Positions 26,218-33,814 of a stretch of 64,000 nt of DNA are shown here, in pieces. This DNA comes from Phragmitibacter sp965284365 (lineage in GTDB: Bacteria; Verrucomicrobiota; Verrucomicrobiia; Verrucomicrobiales; Verrucomicrobiaceae). The stretch lies in the NCBI GenBank assembly GCA_965284365.1, contig OZ260079.1:2666001-2730000 (forward strand), in the 5' to 3' direction. The position numbers and the translations under genes were made by a program. The notes beneath the pieces were generated by a model. It saw only the letters and a program-made list of their open reading frames with translations, was not told the origin of the DNA and did not search any database. Position 1 is the stretch's first letter, and the number at the start of each line of letters is the position of its first letter.

Positions 26218-26538
26218 TCAGGCATTCAGTTGGCGCAGGGCGACCAGCATCTCGTTATTGGACACATTGTTCTCGATCATGCCTCCTGCGGCCCGGTTCG
26301 GCTGCCCTGCCGAATCAGCCGGGAGCGCGTACATAAAAGTAAAGCTCTGCTCATGAATCGTGGCGTAGACCGAACCACCCAGTTCGAGGGCCGCTCCGAT
26401 CCGATCCGCAAAATGTCGCAATCCCTGGAAGTCCGCCGCGAAGTCATCCGCATCCTGCTGGCCGGACTCGCTGATCACTAGACCATTCTGAATCTTGAAT
26501 TGGCGTAGCCCTGGCAGGTTGGGTGGAGCGGGATTCAT
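26218..26538 (-). CDS. Second small Roadblock/LC7-like protein (tentative)
   Basis: This 106-residue protein starts at MNPAPPNLPGLRQF. A strand-helix-strand layout (QNGLVISESGQQDADDFAAD, helix GLRHFADRIGAALELGG, strands SVYATIHE and SFTFMYALP, and C-terminal helix NNEMLVALRQL) resembles Roadblock/LC7 with a short C-terminus. It lies 81 bases upstream of the other small protein on the same strand, so the two are probably expressed together. The frame extends upstream, but the extension is basic, low-complexity and unlikely to be translated. Confidence 0.5.
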   Translation of the reverse strand: MNPAPPNLPGLRQFKIQNGLVISESGQQDADDFAADFQGLRHFADRIGAALELGGSVYATIHEQSFTFMYALPADSAGQPNRAAGGMIENNVSNNEMLVALRQLNA

Positions 26539-26827
26539 GAATTTACGGGATAAAAATTTCGCTGCACCTTTCCTCTCAAAAAAGGGGAGGGGAGGCAAGC
26601 ATATTCCTCTGTTAGGTAAATACTTCGCACAGACATGGCCCTCTGGCACCCCTCCCAGCCCTAGATCGACAAGGGCGATTCCGACCCTTTTCCAACTGGC
26701 GGAATCATCTCTTGCAATGCCCCTCTGCGCACCCCAAATGATGCCCCGTTTTCTGCCATCTGGAGCAGGCCCGGCCGGGCCCTCTTGAGGCTCGAATTCC
26801 CCCAATTTTCCTACCCCTCCGTTTCCC

Positions 26828-28837
26828 TTGTCATTCGCCTATTCACTACTCAATCTGCAACAACGTGAGGCCGTTATGGCCGTCGATGGCCCCGTGCTTA
26901 TCCTCGCCGGCGCCGGCACCGGCAAGACGCGCGTCATCACCATGCGCATATCGCACATGGTGGATCGCGGTATCGCCCCTGCAAATATTCTCGCCGTCAC
27001 CTTCACAAACAAGGCCGCCAATGAAATGCGCGAGCGTGTGAAGGAAATCATGGGCGCCGAAAAATCCAAGCACCTCACCATCGGCACCTTCCACGCCTTT
27101 TGCGTCCGGCTCCTTCGCGAGCACGCCGAAGTCATCGGTTACAAAAAGAACTTTGCCATCTTCAGCCAGGGTGAACAGCAGGAGGTCGTCAAAAAGGTGC
27201 TCTCCCGGCTCCTCACCAAGGAGGAAGCCCTCGATCCGGGCATCGCCCTCAGCCGCATCAGCAAGGCCAAGAACTATGGCATCAGCCTCGGAGATCCAGA
27301 GAAGGACTTGGATGCCGCCGTCATGCAGCTTTACGGCGACGATCTCCGCACGCTCAATGCCATGGACTTCGATGACCTCCTGCTGAAGGCGGTCATCCTG
27401 CTGGAGGAACACGAATCCGTCCTCCGCGCCGCTCAGGCAAAGTACAAATACGTCATGGTGGACGAGTTCCAGGACACCAACAGCCTCCAGATGCGCCTCC
27501 TCCGCGCCCTCGTCCCGCCACCGCACAACATCTGCGTCGTGGGTGATGACGATCAGAGCATCTATGGCTGGCGCGGCGCGGACATCACGAACATCAACGA
27601 ATACGAGACCTTCTTCCCTGGTGCCCAGATCATCAAGCTGGAGGAAAACTACCGCTCCACCACTCCCATCCTTCACACCGCCAACAGTCTCATCAAAAAC
27701 AACGCGGGCCGCCGTCCCAAGACGCTCTGGAGCCGCAATCCCGGCCAGTTGCCGGTGAAGCTCATCATCACCGAGGACGAAAAGGAAGAATCTCGCCTCA
27801 TCGCCGAAGACATTCTGGATGTGGTCACCAAAGGCGACACCTACAACGACATCGCGGTACTTTTCCGGACCAACGAGCAGAGCCGCGTCTTGGAAGGAGA
27901 CTTCCGGAAACGAAAGATCCCTTACCGCCTCATTGGCGCCCGCAGCTTTTACGATCGGCGGGAAGTCCGGGACCTGATTGCCTACCTTACTGCCCTGGGG
28001 AATCCAGACGACGACACCGCTCTCCTCCGCATCATTAATACGCCCACCCGCGGTATCGGAAACAGCACCGCGCAGCTCGCCAAGCAACACAGCATCGACA
28101 AGCGCACCAACATCCACACCGCCCTGCGCGATCCCGAGTTTCTCTCCCTGCTCTCCAGCAAGACCAAGGTCGCCCTCCTACCCTTCATCGAACTTACCGA
28201 CCGCTACGGCGCGCTGGCCCGTACCCCCTCCACCGCCTACGGTGTCATGACCGAGCGCCTGATCCATGAGATCGGATACATGGATCATCTCAAAAAAAGC
28301 GCCAAGGAACCCGATGACTTCGCTGGCTGGGAAAACGGCGTCAAACTCACCCTCGACGCGCTCCATGGCTTCGATGCCCGGAAACGCGGCGAGGGCCTGC
28401 AGGCCTTCCTTGATGAAGTCAGTCTCAATGACGATCGCGAAGACAAGGACGACATTGAAAAAAAAACCGGCGTCTGCCTCATCACGCTTCATGCCGCCAA
28501 AGGCCTCGAATTCCCTGTCGTTTACCTACCCGGCCTGGAAGAAGGAATCATCCCGCATAAGCGATCCATCGACGAGAACCGGAAGGACGAAGAACGCCGC
28601 CTATTCTACGTCGGCATTACCCGTGCTCAGCGAAAATTGACTCTCAGTCATGCCCGCTACCGGCTCAAGTGGGGTCAAAAACAAACCTGCGCGCCGAGCA
28701 GCTTCCTCAAGGAACTCGACGAAAAATACATGGAGCGCTTCGACCACGGTGCTTTTATGAAAGAGGAAGTCAAAGGTGACGACGCCCTGAACTACTTCGC
28801 CATGCTCCGCAAACAAATGGCCGAAGACGCTTCTTAG
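26828..28837 (+). CDS. UvrD/Rep/PcrA-type superfamily 1 DNA helicase
   Basis: This 669-residue 3'-5' helicase of the UvrD family unwinds DNA in repair and replication restart. The motifs in order are the Q motif NLQQREAV, Walker A GAGTGKTR, Ia FTNKAANEM, Walker B with DEFQDTN (DExx box), III GDDDQSIYGWRGA, IV NYRST, V TLHAAKGLEFPVVYLPG and VI RRLFYVGITRA. It starts at TTG 26828: no ATG lies before the Q motif, and the first in-frame ATG (MAVDGP) would remove it. The C-terminus is slightly shorter than PcrA and lacks a clear RNA-polymerase-binding extension. It is monocistronic, with a hairpin 60 bases downstream. Confidence 0.95.
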   Translation: MSFAYSLLNLQQREAVMAVDGPVLILAGAGTGKTRVITMRISHMVDRGIAPANILAVTFTNKAANEMRERVKEIMGAEKSKHLTIGTFHAFCVRLLREHAEVIGYKKNFAIFSQGEQQEVVKKVLSRLLTKEEALDPGIALSRISKAKNYGISLGDPEKDLDAAVMQLYGDDLRTLNAMDFDDLLLKAVILLEEHESVLRAAQAKYKYVMVDEFQDTNSLQMRLLRALVPPPHNICVVGDDDQSIYGWRGADITNINEYETFFPGAQIIKLEENYRSTTPILHTANSLIKNNAGRRPKTLWSRNPGQLPVKLIITEDEKEESRLIAEDILDVVTKGDTYNDIAVLFRTNEQSRVLEGDFRKRKIPYRLIGARSFYDRREVRDLIAYLTALGNPDDDTALLRIINTPTRGIGNSTAQLAKQHSIDKRTNIHTALRDPEFLSLLSSKTKVALLPFIELTDRYGALARTPSTAYGVMTERLIHEIGYMDHLKKSAKEPDDFAGWENGVKLTLDALHGFDARKRGEGLQAFLDEVSLNDDREDKDDIEKKTGVCLITLHAAKGLEFPVVYLPGLEEGIIPHKRSIDENRKDEERRLFYVGITRAQRKLTLSHARYRLKWGQKQTCAPSSFLKELDEKYMERFDHGAFMKEEVKGDDALNYFAMLRKQMAEDAS

Positions 28838-28896
28838 CTCCAGATCACCCAAGGCTAATTTTTACTCGTAGGGATAATCATGCCTAGGACGCCGTA

Positions 28897-28918
28897 GCAC
28901 GAGTTTCCAAACTCGTGC
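28897..28918. other. 10-bp perfect hairpin after the helicase gene
   Basis: GCACGAGTTT and AAACTCGTGC enclose CC. There is no T-run on the rightward side, so termination would not be of the simple intrinsic type. The surrounding 28838-29058 region is otherwise without genes, and its last 70 bases are AT-rich and likely hold the acyltransferase promoter. Confidence 0.6.
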
Positions 28919-29058
28919 GACCACATCCCGGACTCTTGGCTTTCCCCCAATATGCTCATTCCCGTTCTTTTTGGGGCGCTGCAAACCCGTGTGATCTCAA
29001 TTTATATCCCAAAACAATTTAAATTTGCCATAATTTCCATATTAATTTACATTATGGG

Positions 29059-30288
29059 ATGTCGACCCAACTCCCTGCCCCCGCCCGCAATGGCGGCCTC
29101 GACCTCATGCGAGGCGTCGCCATCCTGCTGGTTCTCCTGAATCACATCTCCGTCGAGACCATCCCCATGCTCCCCGAGGTCAAGGGAGCGACCGCCTCCG
29201 TCTACTGGAAGTTGCGGAATTTCGGCTGGTCTGGCGTGGATCTCTTTTTTGTCCTCAGCGGCTTCCTCATCTCCGGTCTCCTCTTCAAAGAAATTGAAAC
29301 CACCGGCAGCATCCAGCCCGGCCGCTTCTGGGTCCGCCGCGCATTCAAAATCCTGCCCTCCTACCTCTTCTTTCTGGGAGTCATGGCTCTCACCGCTGCC
29401 ACCGCCTGGCTGGATACCACCTCCTTGACCACCATCGGCCAATCCTTGGCAAAACACCTCCTCTTCTGCCAGAACTACCTCGCGGAGAATCCTAACGGCC
29501 CTACTTGGAGCCTCGCCGTGGAGGAGCACTTCTACCTGCTCCTGCCTTGCCTTCTCCTCTTTCTCCTCAGTCGTTCGACCACTCAGGAGCAGTTTGGCCG
29601 CCGTGTCGTCGTCATGGGCGCGTCCGTCATAATTGGCACCCTTCTCCTCCGCATCGGTCACACCGTTTTGGGTGGCGTGAACCCAGGTGACTTCCGCCTC
29701 ACTCACTTCCGCATCGATGGTCTTCTCATGGGCGTCATGCTGCAGTTCCTCGTCCGCCAGAAGCATCCCATTGTAAAAGCCGTCTGCAGCCGCCCCTGGC
29801 TCAGCCTGACCGCAGCCGCCATCTTGATCTCTCCCGCCTTCGTGCTCGGCCGCGTCTCCCCCATCATGTTCTCCGTGGGTTACACCGCCCTGTCAGTCGG
29901 TTACGCCATCCTCGTCCTCCTGTTCGCCAAACACTTCCTCGGCGCAGCAACGACCCTTCCAGGCCGCGCCCTCGCCCACGTCGGAAAATATTCCTACAAC
30001 ATCTACCTCTGGAACTTCGTCCTGCTGGCCCTGCCCATCCCCGGCTACCTCGCGGTTCACCATTGGATTGCCGCCCACATCCCTTCCGCCCCGGCTGCCC
30101 TCATCCTGCACGGTCTCTTCTTCGCCACCGTCTCCCTCCTCGTCGGCTTCATCGTCACCCACCTCGTCGAGTTCCCCTGCCTGAAGCTCCGCGAGCTCCT
30201 CTTCGGACCGCAGAAAAAAGCCACTCCCACGGCTCAAACTATCACACAAGAGCCCACCTCACCCACCAGCCCCGGCGTCCCCGCCTAA
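29059..30288 (+). CDS. Acyltransferase family 3 (OafA/YrhL-type) membrane protein
   Basis: This 409-residue polytopic membrane protein has about ten hydrophobic helices. The family hallmarks are present: GLDLMRGVAILLVLLNHIS with the essential His, SGVDLFFVLSGFLISGLLF, FWVRRAFKILPSYLFF, and TWSLAVEEHFYLLLP with the conserved Glu. Members transfer O-acetyl or other acyl groups to sugars of lipopolysaccharide, capsule or secreted polymers. It starts at the ATG directly after an AT-rich stretch. The C-terminal tail is Pro/Thr-rich and cytoplasmic. No polysaccharide cluster surrounds it, so the acceptor is unknown. Confidence 0.93.
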   Translation: MSTQLPAPARNGGLDLMRGVAILLVLLNHISVETIPMLPEVKGATASVYWKLRNFGWSGVDLFFVLSGFLISGLLFKEIETTGSIQPGRFWVRRAFKILPSYLFFLGVMALTAATAWLDTTSLTTIGQSLAKHLLFCQNYLAENPNGPTWSLAVEEHFYLLLPCLLLFLLSRSTTQEQFGRRVVVMGASVIIGTLLLRIGHTVLGGVNPGDFRLTHFRIDGLLMGVMLQFLVRQKHPIVKAVCSRPWLSLTAAAILISPAFVLGRVSPIMFSVGYTALSVGYAILVLLFAKHFLGAATTLPGRALAHVGKYSYNIYLWNFVLLALPIPGYLAVHHWIAAHIPSAPAALILHGLFFATVSLLVGFIVTHLVEFPCLKLRELLFGPQKKATPTAQTITQEPTSPTSPGVPA

Positions 30289-30305
30289 CCTACTTCATTC
30301 TCTTT

Positions 30306-30360
30306 AAAATCTTCGCGTCTTCGCGCGTTCCTCCTACGTCGGGCTTCGCAGCGCGGTTCA
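30306..30360 (-). repeat. CGCGAAGG-family repeat interrupted by a 31-bp segment
   Basis: The repeat (ATCTTCGCGTCTTCGC) is interrupted at 30325-30355 by a 31-bp segment and then ends CGCGGTTCAAAAA. The inserted segment recurs with one change at 49026-49056, again inside a copy of the same repeat. Confidence 0.65.
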
Positions 30361-30466
30361 AAAAACAGGCCGCCTCCCCCGGCCCCACGCGTAACCACTT
30401 CATACCGCCACCACATTTCCCGACTTACCCCTTGCATCCTCGGCGATTGAACAAACCTTATCCCTT

Positions 30467-30847
30467 GTGAACGCCGCCCCTGCAGTCGCTGCCCCCCAAT
30501 ACAAATTGGGCAACGAAAAACTCATCAAGATCATGCCCAATGCCTCCAATCGGCTCCTGGGCCTCTTGAAGAAACAGGGCCGTGCCGATAACGGCGCCCT
30601 CCGCATTGCCGTCGTCGGCGGCGGTTGTTCCGGCCTGCAATACAAGATGGACCTCGTGGACGGCCCCGCCAACCGCGACATCATGGTCGTCTCCAGCGAA
30701 GTCCGCGTGGTCATCGACCCCAAAAGCGCCCTCTTCGTCTCCGGCAGCGAACTCGACTACAGCGATGACCTCCAGGCCGGCGGCTTCAAGGTGAAAAACC
30801 CCAATGCCGTCGTCACCTGCTCCTGCGGCGAGAGTTTTGCAGCGTAG
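30467..30847 (+). CDS. HesB/IscA/ErpA-type iron-sulfur carrier
   Basis: This 126-residue A-type carrier delivers [2Fe-2S] or [4Fe-4S] clusters to apoproteins. The three ligand Cys are in the family positions: C54 in VGGGCSGLQYKM and C118/C120 in VTCSCGESF. It starts at GTG 30467. The first ATG (residue 23) would cut into the first conserved strand, so the GTG is preferred, although the first ten residues (Ala/Pro-rich) are unconserved. No isc or suf genes are adjacent. Confidence 0.9.
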   Translation: MNAAPAVAAPQYKLGNEKLIKIMPNASNRLLGLLKKQGRADNGALRIAVVGGGCSGLQYKMDLVDGPANRDIMVVSSEVRVVIDPKSALFVSGSELDYSDDLQAGGFKVKNPNAVVTCSCGESFAA

Positions 30848-30955
30848 AAAGATCCCCAAAGATTGGTGCCGCATTGAGCACTCTCGGCACTTTCTTAAAA
30901 AAGATAGGGGTTTCCTCAGTTCACCCCGGCGGCGCTTGAGGAAGCTGAAGCGCTG

Positions 30956-31366
30956 TTGGGAGGCCGCTTTCCCAATTCGTTACGCGCGTGGTATTTGGAA
31001 GCAGATGGATTTCCGGGCGAAGCTGAAATGTGTAGCTGGCGTTTCAAGTCGCTGAATCGTTTGTTCCGGGTTGGAGAGACCTTCCCGTCGGCTCGCATTT
31101 TCCAAATTCGCAATCTGGAAGACGCCACCACTAGGCAGGCTGAAGGCGGACACTATGTGATCATTTCGGACGCATTCATCAACTTGCCCTTTCATGCGAT
31201 CAACATCCGGCCAGATAGCCCGAATTATGGGGAAGTAATTTGTGCGGCGGAAGAAGGACCTTGGGACGCTTACTTGGCAAAATCAACGTTTGAGGAGTTT
31301 GCCAAGTACGTCGCTGACCATCCAGACGATCCGATGTTTCTGGATCCGAATTACAGAAACTCGTGA
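30956..31366 (+). CDS. SMI1/KNR4 (SUKH)-like protein, probably broken at its 5' end
   Basis: The frame encodes FPNSLRAWYLEADGFPG, which fits the SUKH core (a WY or nG turn), with later FRVGETFPSARIFQIRNLED and an acidic C-terminus. SUKH proteins are often immunity proteins against contact-delivered toxins. The only listed start is TTG 30956, yet the same frame is SUKH-like further upstream (FTPAALEEAEALLGG, from about 30914) back to an in-frame TAG at 30905. The N-terminal part appears to continue in another frame, which one extra base near 30907-30910 would join. It is therefore either a frameshifted pseudogene or a sequencing error. No toxin gene is adjacent. Confidence 0.5.
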   Translation: MGGRFPNSLRAWYLEADGFPGEAEMCSWRFKSLNRLFRVGETFPSARIFQIRNLEDATTRQAEGGHYVIISDAFINLPFHAINIRPDSPNYGEVICAAEEGPWDAYLAKSTFEEFAKYVADHPDDPMFLDPNYRNS

Positions 31367-31459
31367 TCGCTTCCGCCTGTAAAAGTCCTTCCACAATCAA
31401 AACAAACTTGCATTCCCCCCCGCCTCCGGGCATACTGCGCGCCCATTGATTACAAAAAA

Positions 31460-31531
31460 GGGCTTGTAGCTCAGTGGTAGAGCAAGGGACTCTTAATCCT
31501 TTGGTCGTGGGTTCGACCCCCACCGAGCCCA
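31460..31531 (+). tRNA. tRNA-Lys (anticodon CUU)
   Basis: This is a 72-nucleotide cloverleaf. The acceptor stem pairs GGGCTTG with CGAGCCC (one G-U). The D-arm is GCTCAGTGGTAGAGC. The anticodon arm AGGGA-CTCTTAA-TCCTT has CUU at positions 34-36. The T-arm is GTGGG-TTCGACC-CCCAC, and the discriminator is A. The 3' CCA is not encoded. A run of six T follows directly (31533-31538) and may end transcription. Confidence 0.96.
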
Positions 31532-31712
31532 CTTTTTTACGCGCGAACAGTTGAAGCATGACGCTCCGCGCCTTTTTCCGATTGGCTTAGCCATCGCAAA
31601 AGCACCTCGGTTCATCCCATTGATCGGCACATGGTCCTGATCATGATCGACTCGAAAATTAGCATCACGTCGAATGCTAAGGATTTCGCCGGTCGTTTTA
31701 TCATCCCTCCGC

Positions 31713-32228
31713 ATGACCGATCATCAGCAACAGGTGCTGCAACTCTTTGTCCGCCATCAGACGCGTATAAAAGGGTTTATCGTGTCGTTGATCGGCGACT
31801 TTGCGGCGGCGGAGGATGTCTTGCAGGAGACTTTTCTCGTCGTGCAGCAAAAGGCATCGGCATTCGACGTCGGAACCAACTTCATCGCATGGGCTTTCCA
31901 GGTCGCCCGCTTTCAGGTGATGAAAGCGCAGGGACAACACAAGCGTGCTGCTGATCGTTTCTCGGATGAGGTGTTGGAGACGCTTGCCGCGAGTGCGCCC
32001 GAGGAGCCATTTGATGAATCGAAACTCGCGGCGTTGCCTCACTGTCTCGAAAAGCTCGCTCCCCAAGCGCGGCGCATCGTGGATTTGTTTTACGAGCACG
32101 AGCACAAGCCGCAGGAGATCGCGCGCCTGATGGACTGGCAGCCACCCGCGGTGAGTGTCGCGTTGTCGCGGGCCCGCCGTTTTCTGCGCGAGTGCATCGA
32201 AGTGCAACTGAGCAGGCAGGCATCATGA
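31713..32228 (+). CDS. ECF-type RNA polymerase sigma factor
   Basis: This 171-residue sigma-70 family factor has only regions 2 and 4. Region 2 contains FAAAEDVLQETFLVVQQKAS and WAFQVARFQVMKAQ. Region 4 contains LEKLAPQARRIVDLFYEHEH and a helix-turn-helix, KPQEIARLMDWQPPAVSVAL. It resembles the ECF group that is expanded in Planctomycetes and Verrucomicrobia. The ATG at 31713 gives the usual short N-terminus. Its stop overlaps the start of the next gene (ATGA, 32225-32228), so the sigma factor and its regulator are translationally coupled. The target promoters are unknown; autoregulation of this operon is likely. Confidence 0.93.
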   Translation: MTDHQQQVLQLFVRHQTRIKGFIVSLIGDFAAAEDVLQETFLVVQQKASAFDVGTNFIAWAFQVARFQVMKAQGQHKRAADRFSDEVLETLAASAPEEPFDESKLAALPHCLEKLAPQARRIVDLFYEHEHKPQEIARLMDWQPPAVSVALSRARRFLRECIEVQLSRQAS

Positions 32229-33196
32229 ACGACGAGCGCCTCGATTATTTGATCGATCAACATCTCACCGGCGGGATGAGTGCCGAGGAACGTCGCGAAC
32301 TTGAGGAACACCTATTGCACTCGGCTGCAGATCGCACCCGCTTTTGGCAACTCGCGGACACTCATGTGTTACTGCATGAAGGCATCCAGCAAAAGCTCGC
32401 CGAGCCTGCTGCCACGCAACCTCGCGTGGACTCGCACAAGACGCCCCACCACGTGAAACCGCGCTCACTTTGGTTACAATGGCGCTCGCTCACCGCCGCT
32501 GCGGCAGGCGGGGTCTTCGGCATGCTTTGTACATCAGTGGTCTTTGCCTATGCTACGCCGAAATTTGTTAGGTCAGCAGTCTCGCGGCTGTGGACCGAGA
32601 GCTTTGAACACGGCACGACCGCAACTTTACCTGGCCTGCCACGAGAAAGCGGAGTGTGGTCTGGCGACGATGCCCATGTGGTAGCGACGGAGCCCGGTAT
32701 TAAACCTTTGAGCGGCGAAAAAATGCTGCGCTTTGTCAGTGCGACGTTTCTGGGCGAGAACGCCAAACAAAGCGCGTGGGGCGATATATACCGCCTCGTC
32801 GATCTGCAGGGGAAGGTGGATGATGCGAAATCGGTATTAAGTCTCTCAGCCAGTTTCGATGCTGTAAAGTTTCCCGCAGGCGAGGAGTATCTATGCAGCG
32901 TGGAGCTTTGCGCGCTGGAAAGTGATTTAACCGAAGCGCCTTTGCCGCTGACTCTCCCATGGTTCCGCGAGAACAGCGCCGCGACCGCCTTGCGCAAGTT
33001 TCCCATGATGGGAGATGGCATGTGGCAGGAGGCATCAGTGGAGGTGCCTGTGTCGCCTCAAACGCGCTTCGTACTTGTCCATCTGGCGGTTATGCGCACA
33101 AAGCCCTTTCCTCCCAGCGAGCCGGTACAGTTCGGCGGGCACTATCTTGATGACGTGCAACTCGAACTCCGCACCCAACCTAACACCCCTAGATAG
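32225..33196 (+). CDS. Membrane anti-sigma factor with large extracytoplasmic sensor-like domain
   Basis: This 323-residue protein has a cytoplasmic N-terminal helical region (LIDQHLTGGMSAEERRELEEHL, about 9-31; then FWQLADTHVLLHE) like FecR-type anti-sigma proteins of PVC bacteria. There is one membrane span at about 88-109. The C-terminal 210-residue extracytoplasmic region begins TESFEHG and has the strand pattern of a jelly-roll/LamG-like carbohydrate-binding module (WSGDDAHVVATEPGIKPLSG, FGGHYLDDVQLEL). The gene overlaps the sigma gene by four bases. By position it should hold the sigma factor until a ligand outside the membrane is sensed. The sensor-fold assignment is inference. Confidence 0.75.
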   Translation: MNDERLDYLIDQHLTGGMSAEERRELEEHLLHSAADRTRFWQLADTHVLLHEGIQQKLAEPAATQPRVDSHKTPHHVKPRSLWLQWRSLTAAAAGGVFGMLCTSVVFAYATPKFVRSAVSRLWTESFEHGTTATLPGLPRESGVWSGDDAHVVATEPGIKPLSGEKMLRFVSATFLGENAKQSAWGDIYRLVDLQGKVDDAKSVLSLSASFDAVKFPAGEEYLCSVELCALESDLTEAPLPLTLPWFRENSAATALRKFPMMGDGMWQEASVEVPVSPQTRFVLVHLAVMRTKPFPPSEPVQFGGHYLDDVQLELRTQPNTPR

Positions 33197-33814
33197 ATGC
33201 GACTTGCCAGAACATTCCTCACCGCATTGGCGTTGGTCGCACTGACCTCCCTTCGCGCCGCCGAACCTGGTTCCACGACCCTGCCTTTTGATCGCGAAAT
33301 CATCAGTCGTCTAAGTCTCGATGGGAAGCCGAGGTCACTGTCGATCCGACAGGGAGCAGACGTATGGTTGGGTTATGATTTGGAGCGGGCCACCGTTTTC
33401 AAGGCATGGCAGGCTCCGGCGGGAAAGCGGGGATTGATCAAGAAGGAATTTGTGACGACCTCAACGGGCATAATCTGGTTTGAAGATACCTCGGATGCAA
33501 AGTGGGAATTGAGACGCGGCGAGAAGACATTGCCGTTGGTCATTCGTTACCTCGGGTGCTCCCAACGGGAGGATCACATCGAGCTAAGATGGGAACTGCG
33601 GCATGACACAGGCGCACTGAAACTGTATGAGCGCATCCCGCTCGCTGCCCCTCCGACGGCTGACCGCATCACTCGGGAACTTCGCGTAGAATCTCTTGCC
33701 GACGGCGAGACGCTCCTGCCTCCCGCCGCCGTGCGTGACGCTTGGAAACAAAACACTGGCACTAACGCTCTGATGCTCACCGGCACGAAATGGCATCGCC
33801 TCATTCTCCCATGA
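33197..33814 (+). CDS. Secreted protein of unknown function in the ECF operon
   Basis: This 205-residue protein has a clean signal peptide (about 1-21, ending SLRAAE). Its ATG follows the previous stop codon with no gap, and its own stop overlaps the next start (ATGA, 33811-33814). The mature part is mostly beta strands (SIRQGADVWLGYDLERATVF, IIWFEDT, HIELRWELRH). It resembles the small domain that precedes propeller-cytochromes in some PVC proteins, so the two could be split parts of one enzyme. No heme or catalytic motif is visible. Confidence 0.7.
   Translation: MRLARTFLTALALVALTSLRAAEPGSTTLPFDREIISRLSLDGKPRSLSIRQGADVWLGYDLERATVFKAWQAPAGKRGLIKKEFVTTSTGIIWFEDTSDAKWELRRGEKTLPLVIRYLGCSQREDHIELRWELRHDTGALKLYERIPLAAPPTADRITRELRVESLADGETLLPPAAVRDAWKQNTGTNALMLTGTKWHRLILP

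Noticed and set aside
31200..31559. Leftward frame containing VGVEPTTKGLRVPCSTTELQ
   Set aside because: This is the well-known translation artefact of a tRNA gene and its flanks; the tRNA-Lys explains the sequence.
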